From JAGXTF01 sp038317095 (lineage in GTDB: Bacteria > Bacteroidota > Bacteroidia > NS11-12g > UBA955), in NCBI GenBank assembly GCA_038317095.1, contig JBBQBB010000005.1, forward strand, positions 1 through 64,000: a DNA stretch of 64,000 bases. Reading direction: 5' to 3'. This document shows, one piece after another, positions 1-9,130 of the stretch (position 1 is the stretch's first letter; every line of letters starts with the position of its first letter). The notes below the pieces were generated by a model, which made no database searches, was not told the origin of the DNA, and saw nothing but the letters and a program-made list of their open reading frames with translations. The position numbers were made by a program, and so were the translations under genes.

Positions 1-3000
1 GGATTGTTTATTATCACTGTCAGTAATTTAAAAAACAATTCCAATAAATTTCATCAAATCAATATCCAAAAAGGGCTTGTGAATAACCTTATACAATACA
101 TTTATGAAGACAAACTTGGAAACATTTGGATAGGTACCGCGGAGGGATTGAGCCGAATCGATGCCAAAATACTTGGCCATAAATGTTTTCATGGAGAATG
201 CGCGCACAATTTAAAATCTGCTTCTGAATTTTCAAAACATCTTCTAGAAATGGGCCGATATGTGGTCAACTATACGGATGCAAAAGGTGGATTGATAGAC
301 AATGATGTTAAATGTATTGTTGAAGATAATACTGGATATTTATGGATTGGAACTGGCGGTGGAGTGAGTCGTATTTTGGTTAAAAATGCGGTTTGCAAGT
401 TTGAATGTTTTCAGAATTTTAATATGGATTTGGGTTTGGTAGGCAATATTGTGCGCAGTATTTGTATATCAAAGAACAACGATATATGGTTTGGCACCAC
501 ACAAGGAATTTCAAAATTTCATCCCCAATCCAAATTTGACAACCATGTTGTTTTTACGAACTATTTAAAATCCAATCAGTTGGTTAACGACTGGGTTTCG
601 AGCATTTCAGAAGACAAAGAAGGCAATATTTGGATAGCCACGGACAAAGGAATTTGTAGATTTGACGGAAATGCCTTGCGCCTTTTTACTACCGAATGTG
701 GGCTTGCCAACAACGATGTAACAAGCATTGCAGAAGATGGTGATGGTAATCTTTGTTTTGGCACCGACGGCGGAGGATTTAGCATTTACAAAGCCTTTTA
801 TCGTGGCGGAAATACTTCATATTTTAAAAATATCAATGATCAAAATGGAATTGAAAAATACATTCACAGTGTAGCTTTCGATCCTAGCGGAAAATTGTGG
901 TTGGGAACCCAATCTAGCGGTGTTTATAGTGTAGATTTAAAAAACAAAAAAGTCGTTAATTACGATATGCCTCAAGGATTGCCAGCATCAGAAATTCTTT
1001 GTATAGCTATAGATTTAAAGGGAAATAAATGGTTTGGAACTAGAGAAGCAGGGGTCAGTTATTTTGATGGCGATAAGTTTGTCAACATTGGGCGGAAACA
1101 TGGATTGCCATCAGATAAAGTGAATACCATTAAAATTGCCAAAAATGGCAATATATGGATTGGCACCGAAAATGGATTTGCAGTAATCCATAATGAAGTA
1201 ATGACTACATATACTACTTCACAAGGGCTGCCGAATGCAGATGTGGACGGGATAGCCGAAGATAAATATGGGAATATGTGGCTAGGAACGGATGGTGGAG
1301 GCTTAATACGATTTGATGTCGACTCTGAAAATCCAGGATTTATCAATTATACAATTTTGGATGGATTGCCAGACAATTCAATTTTTCAAATTGAAATAGG
1401 AGAAAACAATCAAATTTTAGTGGGGACAGGATTGGGTTTGGCCGTAATTTCCGGATTTTATGCGAACAACTCCGAAATAAAATCTGTAGATGCCCAAAAC
1501 AATTTACCAAACACAACTTTGGCAAATTATTCTCCAAAAATTGAAGTTTACAATCGGAGTTCGGGATACCATATTGTCAATGTAGTTTCGGGTTCAAAAA
1601 CTTTATTTAAAGACAGCAAAGGTATTATTTGGGTAGCCACCAAAACGGGTTTAATTCGATTCAATTACAATGCGATGCAAAAAAATGTAAAACCAGAACT
1701 GGAAATTCAAAAAATAAAAATTAACAACGAAATTATTGCATGGAACAATTTATTTGGCAATAAATATCAAAGAGAGCAAATAGAAAATATAAAAAAGAGA
1801 AGTGTAGAGGAAAATTTGCTTTTTGGGAACCGCATGAGTGAAGGAAGCAGAGATAATATGCGCAAAAGGTTTCGCAATGTTAATTTGGATAGTATTTCTA
1901 AATGGGATAATTTACCAGTGAATTTGGAACTCCCATACAACAACCAGATCACATTTGAATTTGGGGCAATTTTGCCGGCGCACAACGATTTGGTGAAATA
2001 CCAATACAAATTAGAAGGCTACGATGCATTTTGGTCGGCAATTGGGAATAAAACGTCTGCATCATTTGGCAACATACAAGAAGGGAATTACACATTTATT
2101 CTAAAGGCCCAGAATGCATTTGGGGTTTGGGGAAAAGACATAAAATACACTTTCAAGGTTTTGCCACCCTGGTGGCGAAAATGGTATATGTTTATTGTTT
2201 ATGCATTGGGTTTGATGGGCTTCATATATCTTTTTATACAATGGAACCATCGCAGGCTGATAAGGAAGGAAAAAGTGCTAAAATTGCAAATTCAAAATGC
2301 CACTTCTGAAATTGTGAAACAAAAAGATGAAATTGAATTACAAAGAAACCGAAGTGATGAATTGTTGCTGAATATTTTACCACCAGATGTGGCTGAAGAG
2401 TTAAAAGAAAAAGGCAGTGCAGATGCAAAACATCATGAATTTGTAACGGTTTTGTTTACAGATTTCAAGCATTTTACACAATATTCAGAAAAAATATCGG
2501 CCAAGCAATTGGTAGCAGAATTGAATGACTGTTTTTTTGGTTTTGACAATATTATGCGTAAATATGGTTTGGAAAAAATTAAAACCATTGGTGATTCCTA
2601 CATGGCTGCAGATGGGCTTGGAAACCAAACTTCTCGGGAGGTGACCAATGTTATAAGAGCTGGCTTGGAAATGCAGAAGTTTATCATAGCTAGGAAATCA
2701 GAAAGAGAAGCAAACGGAGAAGCAGCCTATGAAATGCGGGTGGGCATACACTCCGGACCCGTAGTTGCCGGTATTGTAGGTGTCATGAAATTTGCCTATG
2801 ATATATGGGGAGATACCGTAAATACAGCGAGCCGCATGGAAAGTAGCGGAGAAGCAGGAAAAGTAAATATAAGCGAATTTACCTTTAATTATGTAAAAGA
2901 GTCCTCTGAGTTTGTCTTTACACCCCGCGGTAAAATTGAGGCCAAAGGAAAAGGCGAAATGCACATGTATTTTGTTGATTATGCCGATTGTTCCAAAGCT

Positions 3001-3009
3001 GGTAGTTAA
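1..3009 (+). CDS. Receptor-type class III adenylate cyclase with two-component-regulator propeller (5' end cut by window)
   Basis: Likely makes cAMP in response to an extracytoplasmic signal. About eleven propeller repeats of the form D-x-x-GNIWIGT-x-x-G are visible over the first ~545 visible residues. They are followed by a Y_Y_Y domain (~640-725), one membrane helix (~728-747), a charged coiled coil and a C-terminal class III cyclase domain (~800-990). Catalytic residues are in place: metal-binding Asp in LFTDFKHF and IGDSYMA, adenine-selecting Lys (EKIKTIGD) and Asp (YDIWGD), and the transition-state Asn/Arg pair in NTASRM. The reading frame is open to base 1 and starts inside a propeller repeat, so the true start lies upstream; the TTG at base 4 is probably not the start. 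This propeller/Y_Y_Y sensor is normally joined to histidine kinases, and here the output is a cyclase. Adenylate rather than guanylate specificity is inferred from the Lys/Asp pair. Confidence 0.9.
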   Translation, partial: GLFIITVSNLKNNSNKFHQINIQKGLVNNLIQYIYEDKLGNIWIGTAEGLSRIDAKILGHKCFHGECAHNLKSASEFSKHLLEMGRYVVNYTDAKGGLIDNDVKCIVEDNTGYLWIGTGGGVSRILVKNAVCKFECFQNFNMDLGLVGNIVRSICISKNNDIWFGTTQGISKFHPQSKFDNHVVFTNYLKSNQLVNDWVSSISEDKEGNIWIATDKGICRFDGNALRLFTTECGLANNDVTSIAEDGDGNLCFGTDGGGFSIYKAFYRGGNTSYFKNINDQNGIEKYIHSVAFDPSGKLWLGTQSSGVYSVDLKNKKVVNYDMPQGLPASEILCIAIDLKGNKWFGTREAGVSYFDGDKFVNIGRKHGLPSDKVNTIKIAKNGNIWIGTENGFAVIHNEVMTTYTTSQGLPNADVDGIAEDKYGNMWLGTDGGGLIRFDVDSENPGFINYTILDGLPDNSIFQIEIGENNQILVGTGLGLAVISGFYANNSEIKSVDAQNNLPNTTLANYSPKIEVYNRSSGYHIVNVVSGSKTLFKDSKGIIWVATKTGLIRFNYNAMQKNVKPELEIQKIKINNEIIAWNNLFGNKYQREQIENIKKRSVEENLLFGNRMSEGSRDNMRKRFRNVNLDSISKWDNLPVNLELPYNNQITFEFGAILPAHNDLVKYQYKLEGYDAFWSAIGNKTSASFGNIQEGNYTFILKAQNAFGVWGKDIKYTFKVLPPWWRKWYMFIVYALGLMGFIYLFIQWNHRRLIRKEKVLKLQIQNATSEIVKQKDEIELQRNRSDELLLNILPPDVAEELKEKGSADAKHHEFVTVLFTDFKHFTQYSEKISAKQLVAELNDCFFGFDNIMRKYGLEKIKTIGDSYMAADGLGNQTSREVTNVIRAGLEMQKFIIARKSEREANGEAAYEMRVGIHSGPVVAGIVGVMKFAYDIWGDTVNTASRMESSGEAGKVNISEFTFNYVKESSEFVFTPRGKIEAKGKGEMHMYFVDYADCSKAGS

Positions 3010-3013
3010 ATAT

Positions 3014-3021
3014 TATTTTTG
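3014..3021 (+). promoter_or_regulatory. Bacteroidota -7 promoter element (TATTTTTG) for the M28 peptidase
   Basis: TATTTTTG matches TAnnTTTG and sits 6 bases before the chosen GTG start at 3028, just after the cyclase stop. It implies a separate, nearly leaderless transcript. No convincing -33 element was identified. Confidence 0.4.
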
Positions 3022-3027
3022 CCTTTG

Positions 3028-4473
3028 GTGAAAAAGCAAATCGTATTTCTCAGTTTATACTTTACTATTTGGGCATTGGGGGCGCAATCTTCTGATAGTT
3101 TGATGTTTAAAAGATTGTACAATGAAGCCTTGTTAAAGGGGCAGTGTTATCAACGTTTGGGCGAATTGTGCAAAACAATTGGTTCACGGTTAAGTGGAAG
3201 CGATAATGCGGAAAAAGGAATTATATGGGCCGTAAATATGCTAAATAGTTACCGTTTCGATACGGTTTTTACCCAACCTGTTATGGTGCCTCGGTGGGAG
3301 AGGAGCAAAAAAGAAGAAATATGGATGTACTCTCCGGTTTTAACAGCAAAATTAAAAAAAGGAAAATGGCCTGCTGATTATAATTGTGAAGCATTTGAAG
3401 AGGCAATACCCAAACCTGCAAAATCATACAAATTAAATGCGGTAGCACTCGGCGGCTCTGTGGGAACTCAAACCACAATATATGCTTCGGTTCTCGCAGT
3501 GCATTCTGCCCGTGAATTGGACAGTTTGGGCAAATTGGGTATGATAAAAGGGAAAATTATTTTGTTTAACCGCATGTTCAACGAATCGCTTTTAAGTACT
3601 TTTAGTGCCTATGGGGGTTGTGTTATGCAAAGGGTTACTGGCGCAATTCACGCTGCAAAATATGGTGCCTCGGCCGTTTTGGTAAGGAGCATGAGCAACC
3701 GATGCGATTTGCACCCGCATACTGGATCCATGCGTTATGAAGATAGCGTTGTTAAAATTCCCGCTGCCGCAGTGGGCACAGCGGTTGCAGATATGTTGGA
3801 TCGTTTGTGTATTGAGGATAAGGATATGAAAGTGCTCATACAACTGGGTTGCAAAACATTGCCCGATAGGCTGTCATCCAATGTGGTTGCCCAAACTAAG
3901 GGTTCAATTTATCCCAATAAATACATTGCTTTTGGTGGCCATTTCGACAGTTGGGACCAAGGAGAAGGCGCACACGATGATGGGGCTGGTTGCATGCATG
4001 CCTTTGAGGCTTTGCGTATATTAAAAGCCATTGGTTATGTGCCTCGTCATTCATTAAGGTGTGTGTTTTGGATCAATGAGGAAAACGGATTAAAAGGCGC
4101 TTTGGAATATGCACGATTGGCAAAGGAAAATAATGAATTGCATTTTGCCGCATTGGAAAGCGACCGCGGTGGTTTTACCCCCCGCGGCTTTGGTGTAGAT
4201 TCTGCTTTGATGCCTCAGGTATTGAAATTCAAAAAGTTGCTGGACTCCTATGGCATTGGAATGATTGAAAAAGGTGGAGGTGGTGCGGACATTGGCCCTT
4301 TAAAGAAAAACAACCCCAACACAGCTTTTGTAAGTTTTATACCCGATTCTCAACGATACTTTGATGTCCATCATGCGGAAACAGATGTTTTTGAAAATGT
4401 AAACAAACGCGAATTGGAATTGGGTGCCGCTGCCGTAGCCGTTATGATTTGGATTTTGGACCAGGCCGAATGA
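3028..4473 (+). CDS. Exported M28-family zinc aminopeptidase/carboxypeptidase Q-like peptidase
   Basis: Predicted secreted or periplasmic di-zinc exopeptidase of 481 residues. The N-terminus from the GTG at 3028 (MKKQIVFLSLYFTIWALGAQ) is a signal peptide; upstream TTG codons at 3019 and 3025 are alternatives but add residues before the Lys pair. The M28 metal-binding set is present in order: HFD (~305-307), HDD (~316-318), the catalytic/metal EE pair in NEENG (~351-352), Asp in ESDRGG (~379) and His in VHHAETD (~448). An inserted PA-like segment lies around residues 120-260, as in carboxypeptidase Q-like members. The 3' neighbour begins directly after the stop. Exact substrate is unknown; the general class is secure. 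Confidence 0.9.
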   Translation: MKKQIVFLSLYFTIWALGAQSSDSLMFKRLYNEALLKGQCYQRLGELCKTIGSRLSGSDNAEKGIIWAVNMLNSYRFDTVFTQPVMVPRWERSKKEEIWMYSPVLTAKLKKGKWPADYNCEAFEEAIPKPAKSYKLNAVALGGSVGTQTTIYASVLAVHSARELDSLGKLGMIKGKIILFNRMFNESLLSTFSAYGGCVMQRVTGAIHAAKYGASAVLVRSMSNRCDLHPHTGSMRYEDSVVKIPAAAVGTAVADMLDRLCIEDKDMKVLIQLGCKTLPDRLSSNVVAQTKGSIYPNKYIAFGGHFDSWDQGEGAHDDGAGCMHAFEALRILKAIGYVPRHSLRCVFWINEENGLKGALEYARLAKENNELHFAALESDRGGFTPRGFGVDSALMPQVLKFKKLLDSYGIGMIEKGGGGADIGPLKKNNPNTAFVSFIPDSQRYFDVHHAETDVFENVNKRELELGAAAVAVMIWILDQAE

Positions 4474-4488
4474 TTGATAAATAAAAAT

Positions 4489-4881
4489 TTGAAACAGAAA
4501 AACAATACATTGCTTTTCATATCTCTAGCCGCTGCAGTTGGTTATTGTGCAATTGTTTATTTTGCCTTTATATTAAATCAACCCCACGATCAGGCTATTT
4601 TAGCTTGGATTTTTACTGCAATGTATGGAGCTGCAGCAGGCGTGAATTCCATTTATAGAGTAGCTTTTGCCCAAAAAAATTACGCTGAAATATTTTTTGT
4701 TACCTCTATGTTGTTGAATTTTGTTGTAACCATTTGTGCTTTAAATTGGGCAGAAAAAATAGCAAAAAGTCTTCCTTTTAATATAATTATTTGGATGCTT
4801 ATTCCATGCTTTCTTTTTACAATCCAAGTATTTATTTTTGTAAAATACAGCAGGCGAGAGTGGGTGGCTAAAACTGCATAA
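4489..4881 (+). CDS. Small four-helix integral membrane protein, unknown function
   Basis: A protein of about 130 residues with four hydrophobic segments (roughly residues 7-27, 36-56, 66-87 and 95-116) and a basic C-terminus (KYSRREW). No family was recognised. No ATG start is available: TTG at 4489 (MKQKNN) or TTG at 4474, directly after the peptidase stop, are the candidates; the first gives a normal positively charged N-terminus. The lack of a gap suggests co-transcription with the M28 peptidase. Codon use looks like the neighbours. It could be a real small membrane protein; function cannot be inferred. Confidence 0.6.
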   Translation: MKQKNNTLLFISLAAAVGYCAIVYFAFILNQPHDQAILAWIFTAMYGAAAGVNSIYRVAFAQKNYAEIFFVTSMLLNFVVTICALNWAEKIAKSLPFNIIIWMLIPCFLFTIQVFIFVKYSRREWVAKTA

Positions 4882-4914
4882 AACCAATAGAAACCAAATG
4901 AATAAAATATAACT

Positions 4915-5316
4915 ATGACAAAAGGAACCAAAGAAAATCCATGGAAATTGAAAACACCGCCGCAAACATCAGCGTATGAAATGTATAAAGATGAAAAGAA
5001 TGGGCAACAAGTAATTGTTTGTGTGGTAGGAAAAACAACATTACTCTACGATTATCGATGTCTAGAAGACCTCCAAAAAATGTTAAAAACGCATGGAGAT
5101 TGGATGGAATTGGGCTCAGCTGACGAGCAAAAACCAGCCAAAGAAGGTACTGTAGAATCTTGGGGCAGGGCTGAAAAAAATCCTGTCGGTGGATGGTATG
5201 GTCTAAAAAAGGGGTTGCGCGGTAGATTTGGAATGTATGTACCGCCGCTGATGGAAGAATTGGGCTTGGCTGAGCTTACGCACGATCCCAAAGGAAATAA
5301 AATGAGGGCCAAGTAA
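4915..5316 (+). CDS. Conserved hypothetical protein, DUF6855-like
   Basis: 133-residue soluble protein with no signal peptide or membrane segment. It begins with KGTKENPWKLKTPP and contains YEMYKDEKNGQQ, HGDWMELGSADEQKPAKEGTVE, and a Gly/Arg-rich stretch GLKKGLRGRFGMYVPP near the C-terminus. From memory, this pattern is that of a widespread small family of unknown function (DUF6855); no activity is known to me. The start is the ATG at 4915, 33 bases after the previous stop, and the next gene follows without a gap, so it may be part of a short plus-strand transcript. Confidence 0.7.
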   Translation: MTKGTKENPWKLKTPPQTSAYEMYKDEKNGQQVIVCVVGKTTLLYDYRCLEDLQKMLKTHGDWMELGSADEQKPAKEGTVESWGRAEKNPVGGWYGLKKGLRGRFGMYVPPLMEELGLAELTHDPKGNKMRAK

Positions 5317-5964
5317 TTGGCAAATTCGATATATATTATCAGTGGATTGGGCGCAGATGAAAGGGTATTCTGCAATCTGCAATTGCCAGGTATTCAAGTA
5401 CATCATATTCGTTGGATTAAACCTTTTAAAAGTGAAAGTATTGACCATTATACCAAACGCTTATTTATAGACGTAAAAGAACCCAACCCAAACATATTAG
5501 GACTATCTTTTGGTGGAATAGTTGCGTTGGAGCTGGCCACACAAATTCCGCTGGGTAAATTGATACTGCTTTCTACGGTTAAAAATCGAAAAGAAACGCC
5601 ATTTTGGTTTTTGTGGGCAGGCATTTTGAATTTGCATCAACTAATTCCTATTTCTTGGCTTAAAAAAATGCACTTTGCCATGAATTGGTTTTTTAGCGTT
5701 AACAATCCCAATGAAAAAACAATGCTAAATGCTATCATTTGCGAATCGGACGATGCTTATTTGCGCTGGGCCATCGATAAAATCATAAACAGAAAAAACA
5801 CGGTGTTACCTGAAAAATATCTACATATTCATGGCAATCGAGATCGGCTGTTTCCTTCAAAAAATATTAAAAACGCCAGCATAATTAAAGGTGGAGGTCA
5901 CCTCATGGTATTGCAAAAAGCTGGAGAAATTGAAAAGTTAATCCTCGATTATTTGCAAAAATAA
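5317..5964 (+). CDS. Alpha/beta hydrolase
   Basis: 215-residue cytoplasmic alpha/beta hydrolase. The nucleophile elbow is GLSFGG with Ser at ~64; the acid is probably Asp in HGNRDRLFP (~176) and the base His in GGGHLMV (~195), which completes a triad in the expected order. An early GLGADERVF motif fits the oxyanion loop region. The start is a TTG that follows the previous stop codon directly (TAA-TTG); no ATG is available near the N-terminus and the conserved core begins at residue ~5, so this start is favoured. It converges with the DUF1348 gene, whose stop is one base away. The substrate is unknown. Confidence 0.8.
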   Translation: MANSIYIISGLGADERVFCNLQLPGIQVHHIRWIKPFKSESIDHYTKRLFIDVKEPNPNILGLSFGGIVALELATQIPLGKLILLSTVKNRKETPFWFLWAGILNLHQLIPISWLKKMHFAMNWFFSVNNPNEKTMLNAIICESDDAYLRWAIDKIINRKNTVLPEKYLHIHGNRDRLFPSKNIKNASIIKGGGHLMVLQKAGEIEKLILDYLQK

Positions 5965-5965
5965 T

Positions 5966-6379
5966 TTATGTTAATTTTCTTTCCGATTCAGTTATTTCCA
6001 AATCATTAATGCTTGCATACCGTTTTTGCATCAAACCTTGAGGACTGAATTCCCAATTTTCATTGCCATAACTTCGATACCATTGCCCATTTTTATCATG
6101 CCATTCGTATTCAAATCGCACCGCAATTCTGTTGCCTCCAAAAGTCCAAAGTTCTTTTTTTAATTTGTATTCGTGTTCTTTGGCCCATTTTCGTTGTAAA
6201 AATTCTTTTACGGCTTCTCTTCCATGGATAAATTCATTGCGGTTGCGCCACTCGGTATCTATTGTATAAGCCATACTTACCCTTTCAGGATCTTTGCTAT
6301 TCCATGCATCCTCTGCCATTTGAATTTTTTGTTTGGCGGTTTCCTCCGTAAAAGGGGGTAAAGGTGGTTTTTGTTCCAT
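5966..6379 (-). CDS. NTF2-like fold protein, DUF1348 family
   Basis: 137-residue protein of the DUF1348 (nuclear transport factor 2-like) family. Seen directly: PPFTEETAKQKIQMAEDAWNSKDPE at the N-terminus, followed by AYTIDTEWRNR, RKWAKEHEYKLKKELWTF and IAVRFEYEWHD, the usual signatures. It is short and has no signal peptide. Members of the fold bind small ligands or act as simple hydrolases or isomerases; none of this can be assigned here. The ATG start at 6379 lies in a short divergent spacer shared with the next plus-strand gene. Confidence 0.85.
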   Translation of the reverse strand: MEQKPPLPPFTEETAKQKIQMAEDAWNSKDPERVSMAYTIDTEWRNRNEFIHGREAVKEFLQRKWAKEHEYKLKKELWTFGGNRIAVRFEYEWHDKNGQWYRSYGNENWEFSPQGLMQKRYASINDLEITESERKLT

Positions 6380-6476
6380 GATTTATTTTCTACGAAGCTA
6401 CAGTATTTACAAATCATTGCAAACGAATGATGCGTAATTCGAAGAAAATATTAAATTCGTTGAAAATTCAAATAAA

Positions 6477-7007
6477 ATGTCCTACAAGCAAAACGAAAAT
6501 GCCGTGATAGAAAATCCATTGGTTTTATTAGAAGCAATTCCAGATGGTATATTCAGTGTAAATTATTCGCTATTTAAAAACAATGAAAAAATAGCTTCAC
6601 TGGTTAGAAAATTATTTTCTCTGAAATTAAAGGGCAATATAACCCTGGGTGAAAAAGTGTATTTAGCATATACAACGGGTGTTTTTTCAGGCGTTTTTAA
6701 TTTGGATTCTCCAAGCGGTGAAACGATAGCGGTTGCTAAAAGAAAAGGTTTGTTAAGTGGTTCTTACCGCATTGAATATTCAAATCAGATGGTATTGATG
6801 AAGTATAAGTATTTTAGCTTAAAAACCAGATATGAATTGTACATAAACGAAGAAATGATTGGCAGTATAAAATTAAAAAAAATATTTTCAAGACGATTGA
6901 ATTTTGAGAGTAATATTGAAATACCATTGGAAATAATGTCATTTATCATGTGGCTAGCCATCTTGTTCATTACTGCAAATAATTCCTCAAATAACTCAAA
7001 TACATAA
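6477..7007 (+). CDS. Hypothetical protein with C-terminal membrane anchor
   Basis: 176 residues. The first ~145 are a beta-rich, Lys-rich soluble part (for example GNITLGEKVYLAYTTG, KGLLSGSYRIEYSNQ, YELYINEEMIGSIKLKK). A single hydrophobic helix follows near the C-terminus (EIMSFIMWLAILFI) with a short Asn/Ser tail. The repeated short beta strands recall LURP/tubby-like folds, but I do not recognise the family and do not assert this. It starts at ATG 6477 in the divergent spacer and ends 39 bases before the convergent LytTR regulator gene. Confidence 0.65.
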   Translation: MSYKQNENAVIENPLVLLEAIPDGIFSVNYSLFKNNEKIASLVRKLFSLKLKGNITLGEKVYLAYTTGVFSGVFNLDSPSGETIAVAKRKGLLSGSYRIEYSNQMVLMKYKYFSLKTRYELYINEEMIGSIKLKKIFSRRLNFESNIEIPLEIMSFIMWLAILFITANNSSNNSNT

Positions 7008-7046
7008 AAGGGTTTTTTGTTAAATAGACTGCGGAATTCAGTCGCT

Positions 7047-7778
7047 TCAAATTCCCAACGCCACTTTTAGCTTTTGATAGCCAGATCGGCTCACGGGCAA
7101 ATGAAATCCATTTCTAAGCCTTAATTCGCGGTTTTCTCCGCTTCCTTGGTCTATTGATGTAACTTGTGAAATATTCACCAAAAAGGAACGGTGCACGCGT
7201 AAAAAGTCTTTATTAGAAAGTGCATTCTCGTAAAAAGTAAGGGTTTGTTTTTTTACAAATACATTTTCGGCGGTATGTATTTTTACATAATCATCCCAAG
7301 CCTCAATATAAAGTATATCTATTGCAGGTATAATGCGGATGTTCCCTTGGTGTTTAACCACTACTCTAGATGCCTCAAATTCGCTTTTGCCTTCTGTTTT
7401 TAATAGTTTTTCAATAGAACCTATATTCGCATTTTGCAAGAACTTTTTTATCGCTTGGTCAAAACGCATTTGACTAAACGGCTTTAAAAGATAATCGATA
7501 GCATTGGCTTCAAACGCTTTTAATGCAAATTCATCAAAAGCAGTTGCGAAAATTACCGACGGGGGTTCGTCTATTAATTCCAACATTTCGAATCCATTAA
7601 TTCTAGGCATTTGAATGTCTAAAAAGATCAAATCGGGTTTTAATTCTTGAATGGCTTTTATGCCTTCAAAACCATCAGCGCATTCAGCAACAATTTCAAT
7701 TTCTGTATGCTGCAGCAAGCACTCTTTAACCATGTTGCGAGCTAAAAACTCGTCGTCAATTACAATTGCTTTTTTCAT
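7047..7778 (-). CDS. LytTR-family response regulator
   Basis: 243-residue DNA-binding response regulator. The receiver domain (1-~120) has DD at 8-9, the phospho-acceptor Asp54 in FLDIQMP, the Thr/Ala switch segment VIFATAFDEFALKAF and Lys in YLLKPF. The C-terminal LytTR domain (~140-240) contains IDILYIEAWDDYVKIHT, FLRVHRSFLVN and the final LPVSRSGYQKLK. Its start overlaps the stop of the histidine kinase gene by 4 bases (ATGA), so it is translated from the same message and is surely the partner regulator. The target promoters are unknown; the first gene of its own operon is a natural candidate. Confidence 0.95.
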   Translation of the reverse strand: MKKAIVIDDEFLARNMVKECLLQHTEIEIVAECADGFEGIKAIQELKPDLIFLDIQMPRINGFEMLELIDEPPSVIFATAFDEFALKAFEANAIDYLLKPFSQMRFDQAIKKFLQNANIGSIEKLLKTEGKSEFEASRVVVKHQGNIRIIPAIDILYIEAWDDYVKIHTAENVFVKKQTLTFYENALSNKDFLRVHRSFLVNISQVTSIDQGSGENRELRLRNGFHLPVSRSGYQKLKVALGI

Positions 7779-8806
7779 TTAAGTTGGGGTATTTGAATGG
7801 CTACTACAAAAATATTTTCGTTGGTTCGGGTTTCAATTAAGTCTTTTCTTCCATACAAAAGATACAACCGGCGTCTTATATTTTCTAAGCCAAACCCAAC
7901 TCCAGTATGGGATTTTATCGATTCTATATCAAAGGGATTCGAGATTCGTATATTTATTGCATCATTTTTGAAAAATACTTGAATGGAAATATTGACGGAA
8001 TTCCTCACGTCATAGAGCCCGAATTTAATCGCATTTTCTACCAAGGGTTGTAGTAAAAGAACTGGCATTTTAAAATTTTCACATTGGGGTTCTATCTCCC
8101 AGTGTACTTCCAATCTGGGGAATCGCACCATTTCAATTTCAAGGTAAATTTTAGTTTGCAATATTTCTTCAGATGTATCTATCATTTGAGAGGCATCTCG
8201 CCGCAGCGTGCTTCGTAAAAATTCAGACAGTTGTTGCAGCATGTTTCTAGCTTTGACTGGCTCAGTGCCTATGAGTGAATAAATACTGTTCAAAGAATTG
8301 AATAAAAAATGGGGTTGCAGTTGTTGTCTTAACGAATGCAGTTCTGCCTCTTTGGCAAGTTCCTGGGTTGCTAAAAAGCGCAAATTTTGCTTGCTGTCTG
8401 AAATTGCTTGCCTTCTGATCCAAGTAACCAGCGAAATGCAAACCAACACCAAATTGGCCATAAAATATCGAAGCCAGGATGTAGTTTTAATTAAATTCAA
8501 ATACACTTCATCATTTTTTACAATCATTTTAAGCAACCCGTTGGAAATAAAAAACCAAAGTAAACCCAAAGTAAAGATCCACAATAAAAGCATGTATTCT
8601 TTTCCGTTGGATGGGCGGTAATACCGAATTACATTGGCCAAAACGGTGGCAAACAATGCAAGCAATATTGTACTTAAAATTGCATCCAACATGGCTAAGT
8701 TTCTGTTCACCAATGTGGCATTCAAAATCAAACCCCATACACTAAAAATACCCGCAATAGAGGGCAATACTATGTAAAGGAGGAATGAAAATGATTTTGA
8801 TTTCAT
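7775..8806 (-). CDS. LytS/YehU-type sensor histidine kinase
   Basis: 343-residue membrane histidine kinase of the His_kinase (PF06580) family. Four hydrophobic segments occupy residues ~8-130 and there is no large extracytoplasmic domain, so it probably senses within or near the membrane. The phospho-acceptor is His166 in QLQPHFLFNSLN, the N box is LQPLVENAIKFG and the G box is GVGFGLENIRRRL. It overlaps the upstream DUF4288 gene by 4 bases and the downstream LytTR regulator by 4 bases, which makes it the kinase of that regulator. Intramembrane sensing together with a LiaF-like partner resembles cell-envelope stress systems. Confidence 0.94.
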   Translation of the reverse strand: MKSKSFSFLLYIVLPSIAGIFSVWGLILNATLVNRNLAMLDAILSTILLALFATVLANVIRYYRPSNGKEYMLLLWIFTLGLLWFFISNGLLKMIVKNDEVYLNLIKTTSWLRYFMANLVLVCISLVTWIRRQAISDSKQNLRFLATQELAKEAELHSLRQQLQPHFLFNSLNSIYSLIGTEPVKARNMLQQLSEFLRSTLRRDASQMIDTSEEILQTKIYLEIEMVRFPRLEVHWEIEPQCENFKMPVLLLQPLVENAIKFGLYDVRNSVNISIQVFFKNDAINIRISNPFDIESIKSHTGVGFGLENIRRRLYLLYGRKDLIETRTNENIFVVAIQIPQLK

Positions 8807-9126
8807 CGGAATGTTGAAGCGGCGGCAGCTCGAATTTTAATAAGTGGTAATTCTGATTTTGGGGATGTAAAACTGCAAATTACGGAGCATTCATCGTCTA
8901 TCTCTACGTCGCCAATGTGTCGAATTCCAGTAAACTTCCATTCGATAATTTCCCCATATGTGTTGGCAAATGTATCTTCTTTTCTCATTCCAAAATTTAA
9001 GGCTTTATGGGTCGCATCTATCATGTCATTTGCCTTTACCAATAGCCATGATTCTTCAAATGTGTTTTTATCGGTATGAATTTTATTTAGAATTTCATGA
9101 ACCAAACAAACGCTAAAATTTTGCAT
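8803..9126 (-). CDS. DUF4288-family protein
   Basis: 107-residue soluble protein matching the small DUF4288 pattern: an N-terminal strand (FSVCLVHEI), then FEESWLLVKANDMIDATHKALNFG, then YGEIIEWKFTGIRHIGDVEID. No catalytic motif is visible. It lies 4 bases after the LiaF-like gene and overlaps the kinase start by 4 bases, so it is embedded in the regulatory operon and may be an accessory of the sensor pair. That role is inference from position only. The C-terminal end is Ala/Arg rich (KIRAAAASTFR). Confidence 0.75.
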   Translation of the reverse strand: MQNFSVCLVHEILNKIHTDKNTFEESWLLVKANDMIDATHKALNFGMRKEDTFANTYGEIIEWKFTGIRHIGDVEIDDECSVICSFTSPKSELPLIKIRAAAASTFR

Positions 9127-9130
9127 ACAA

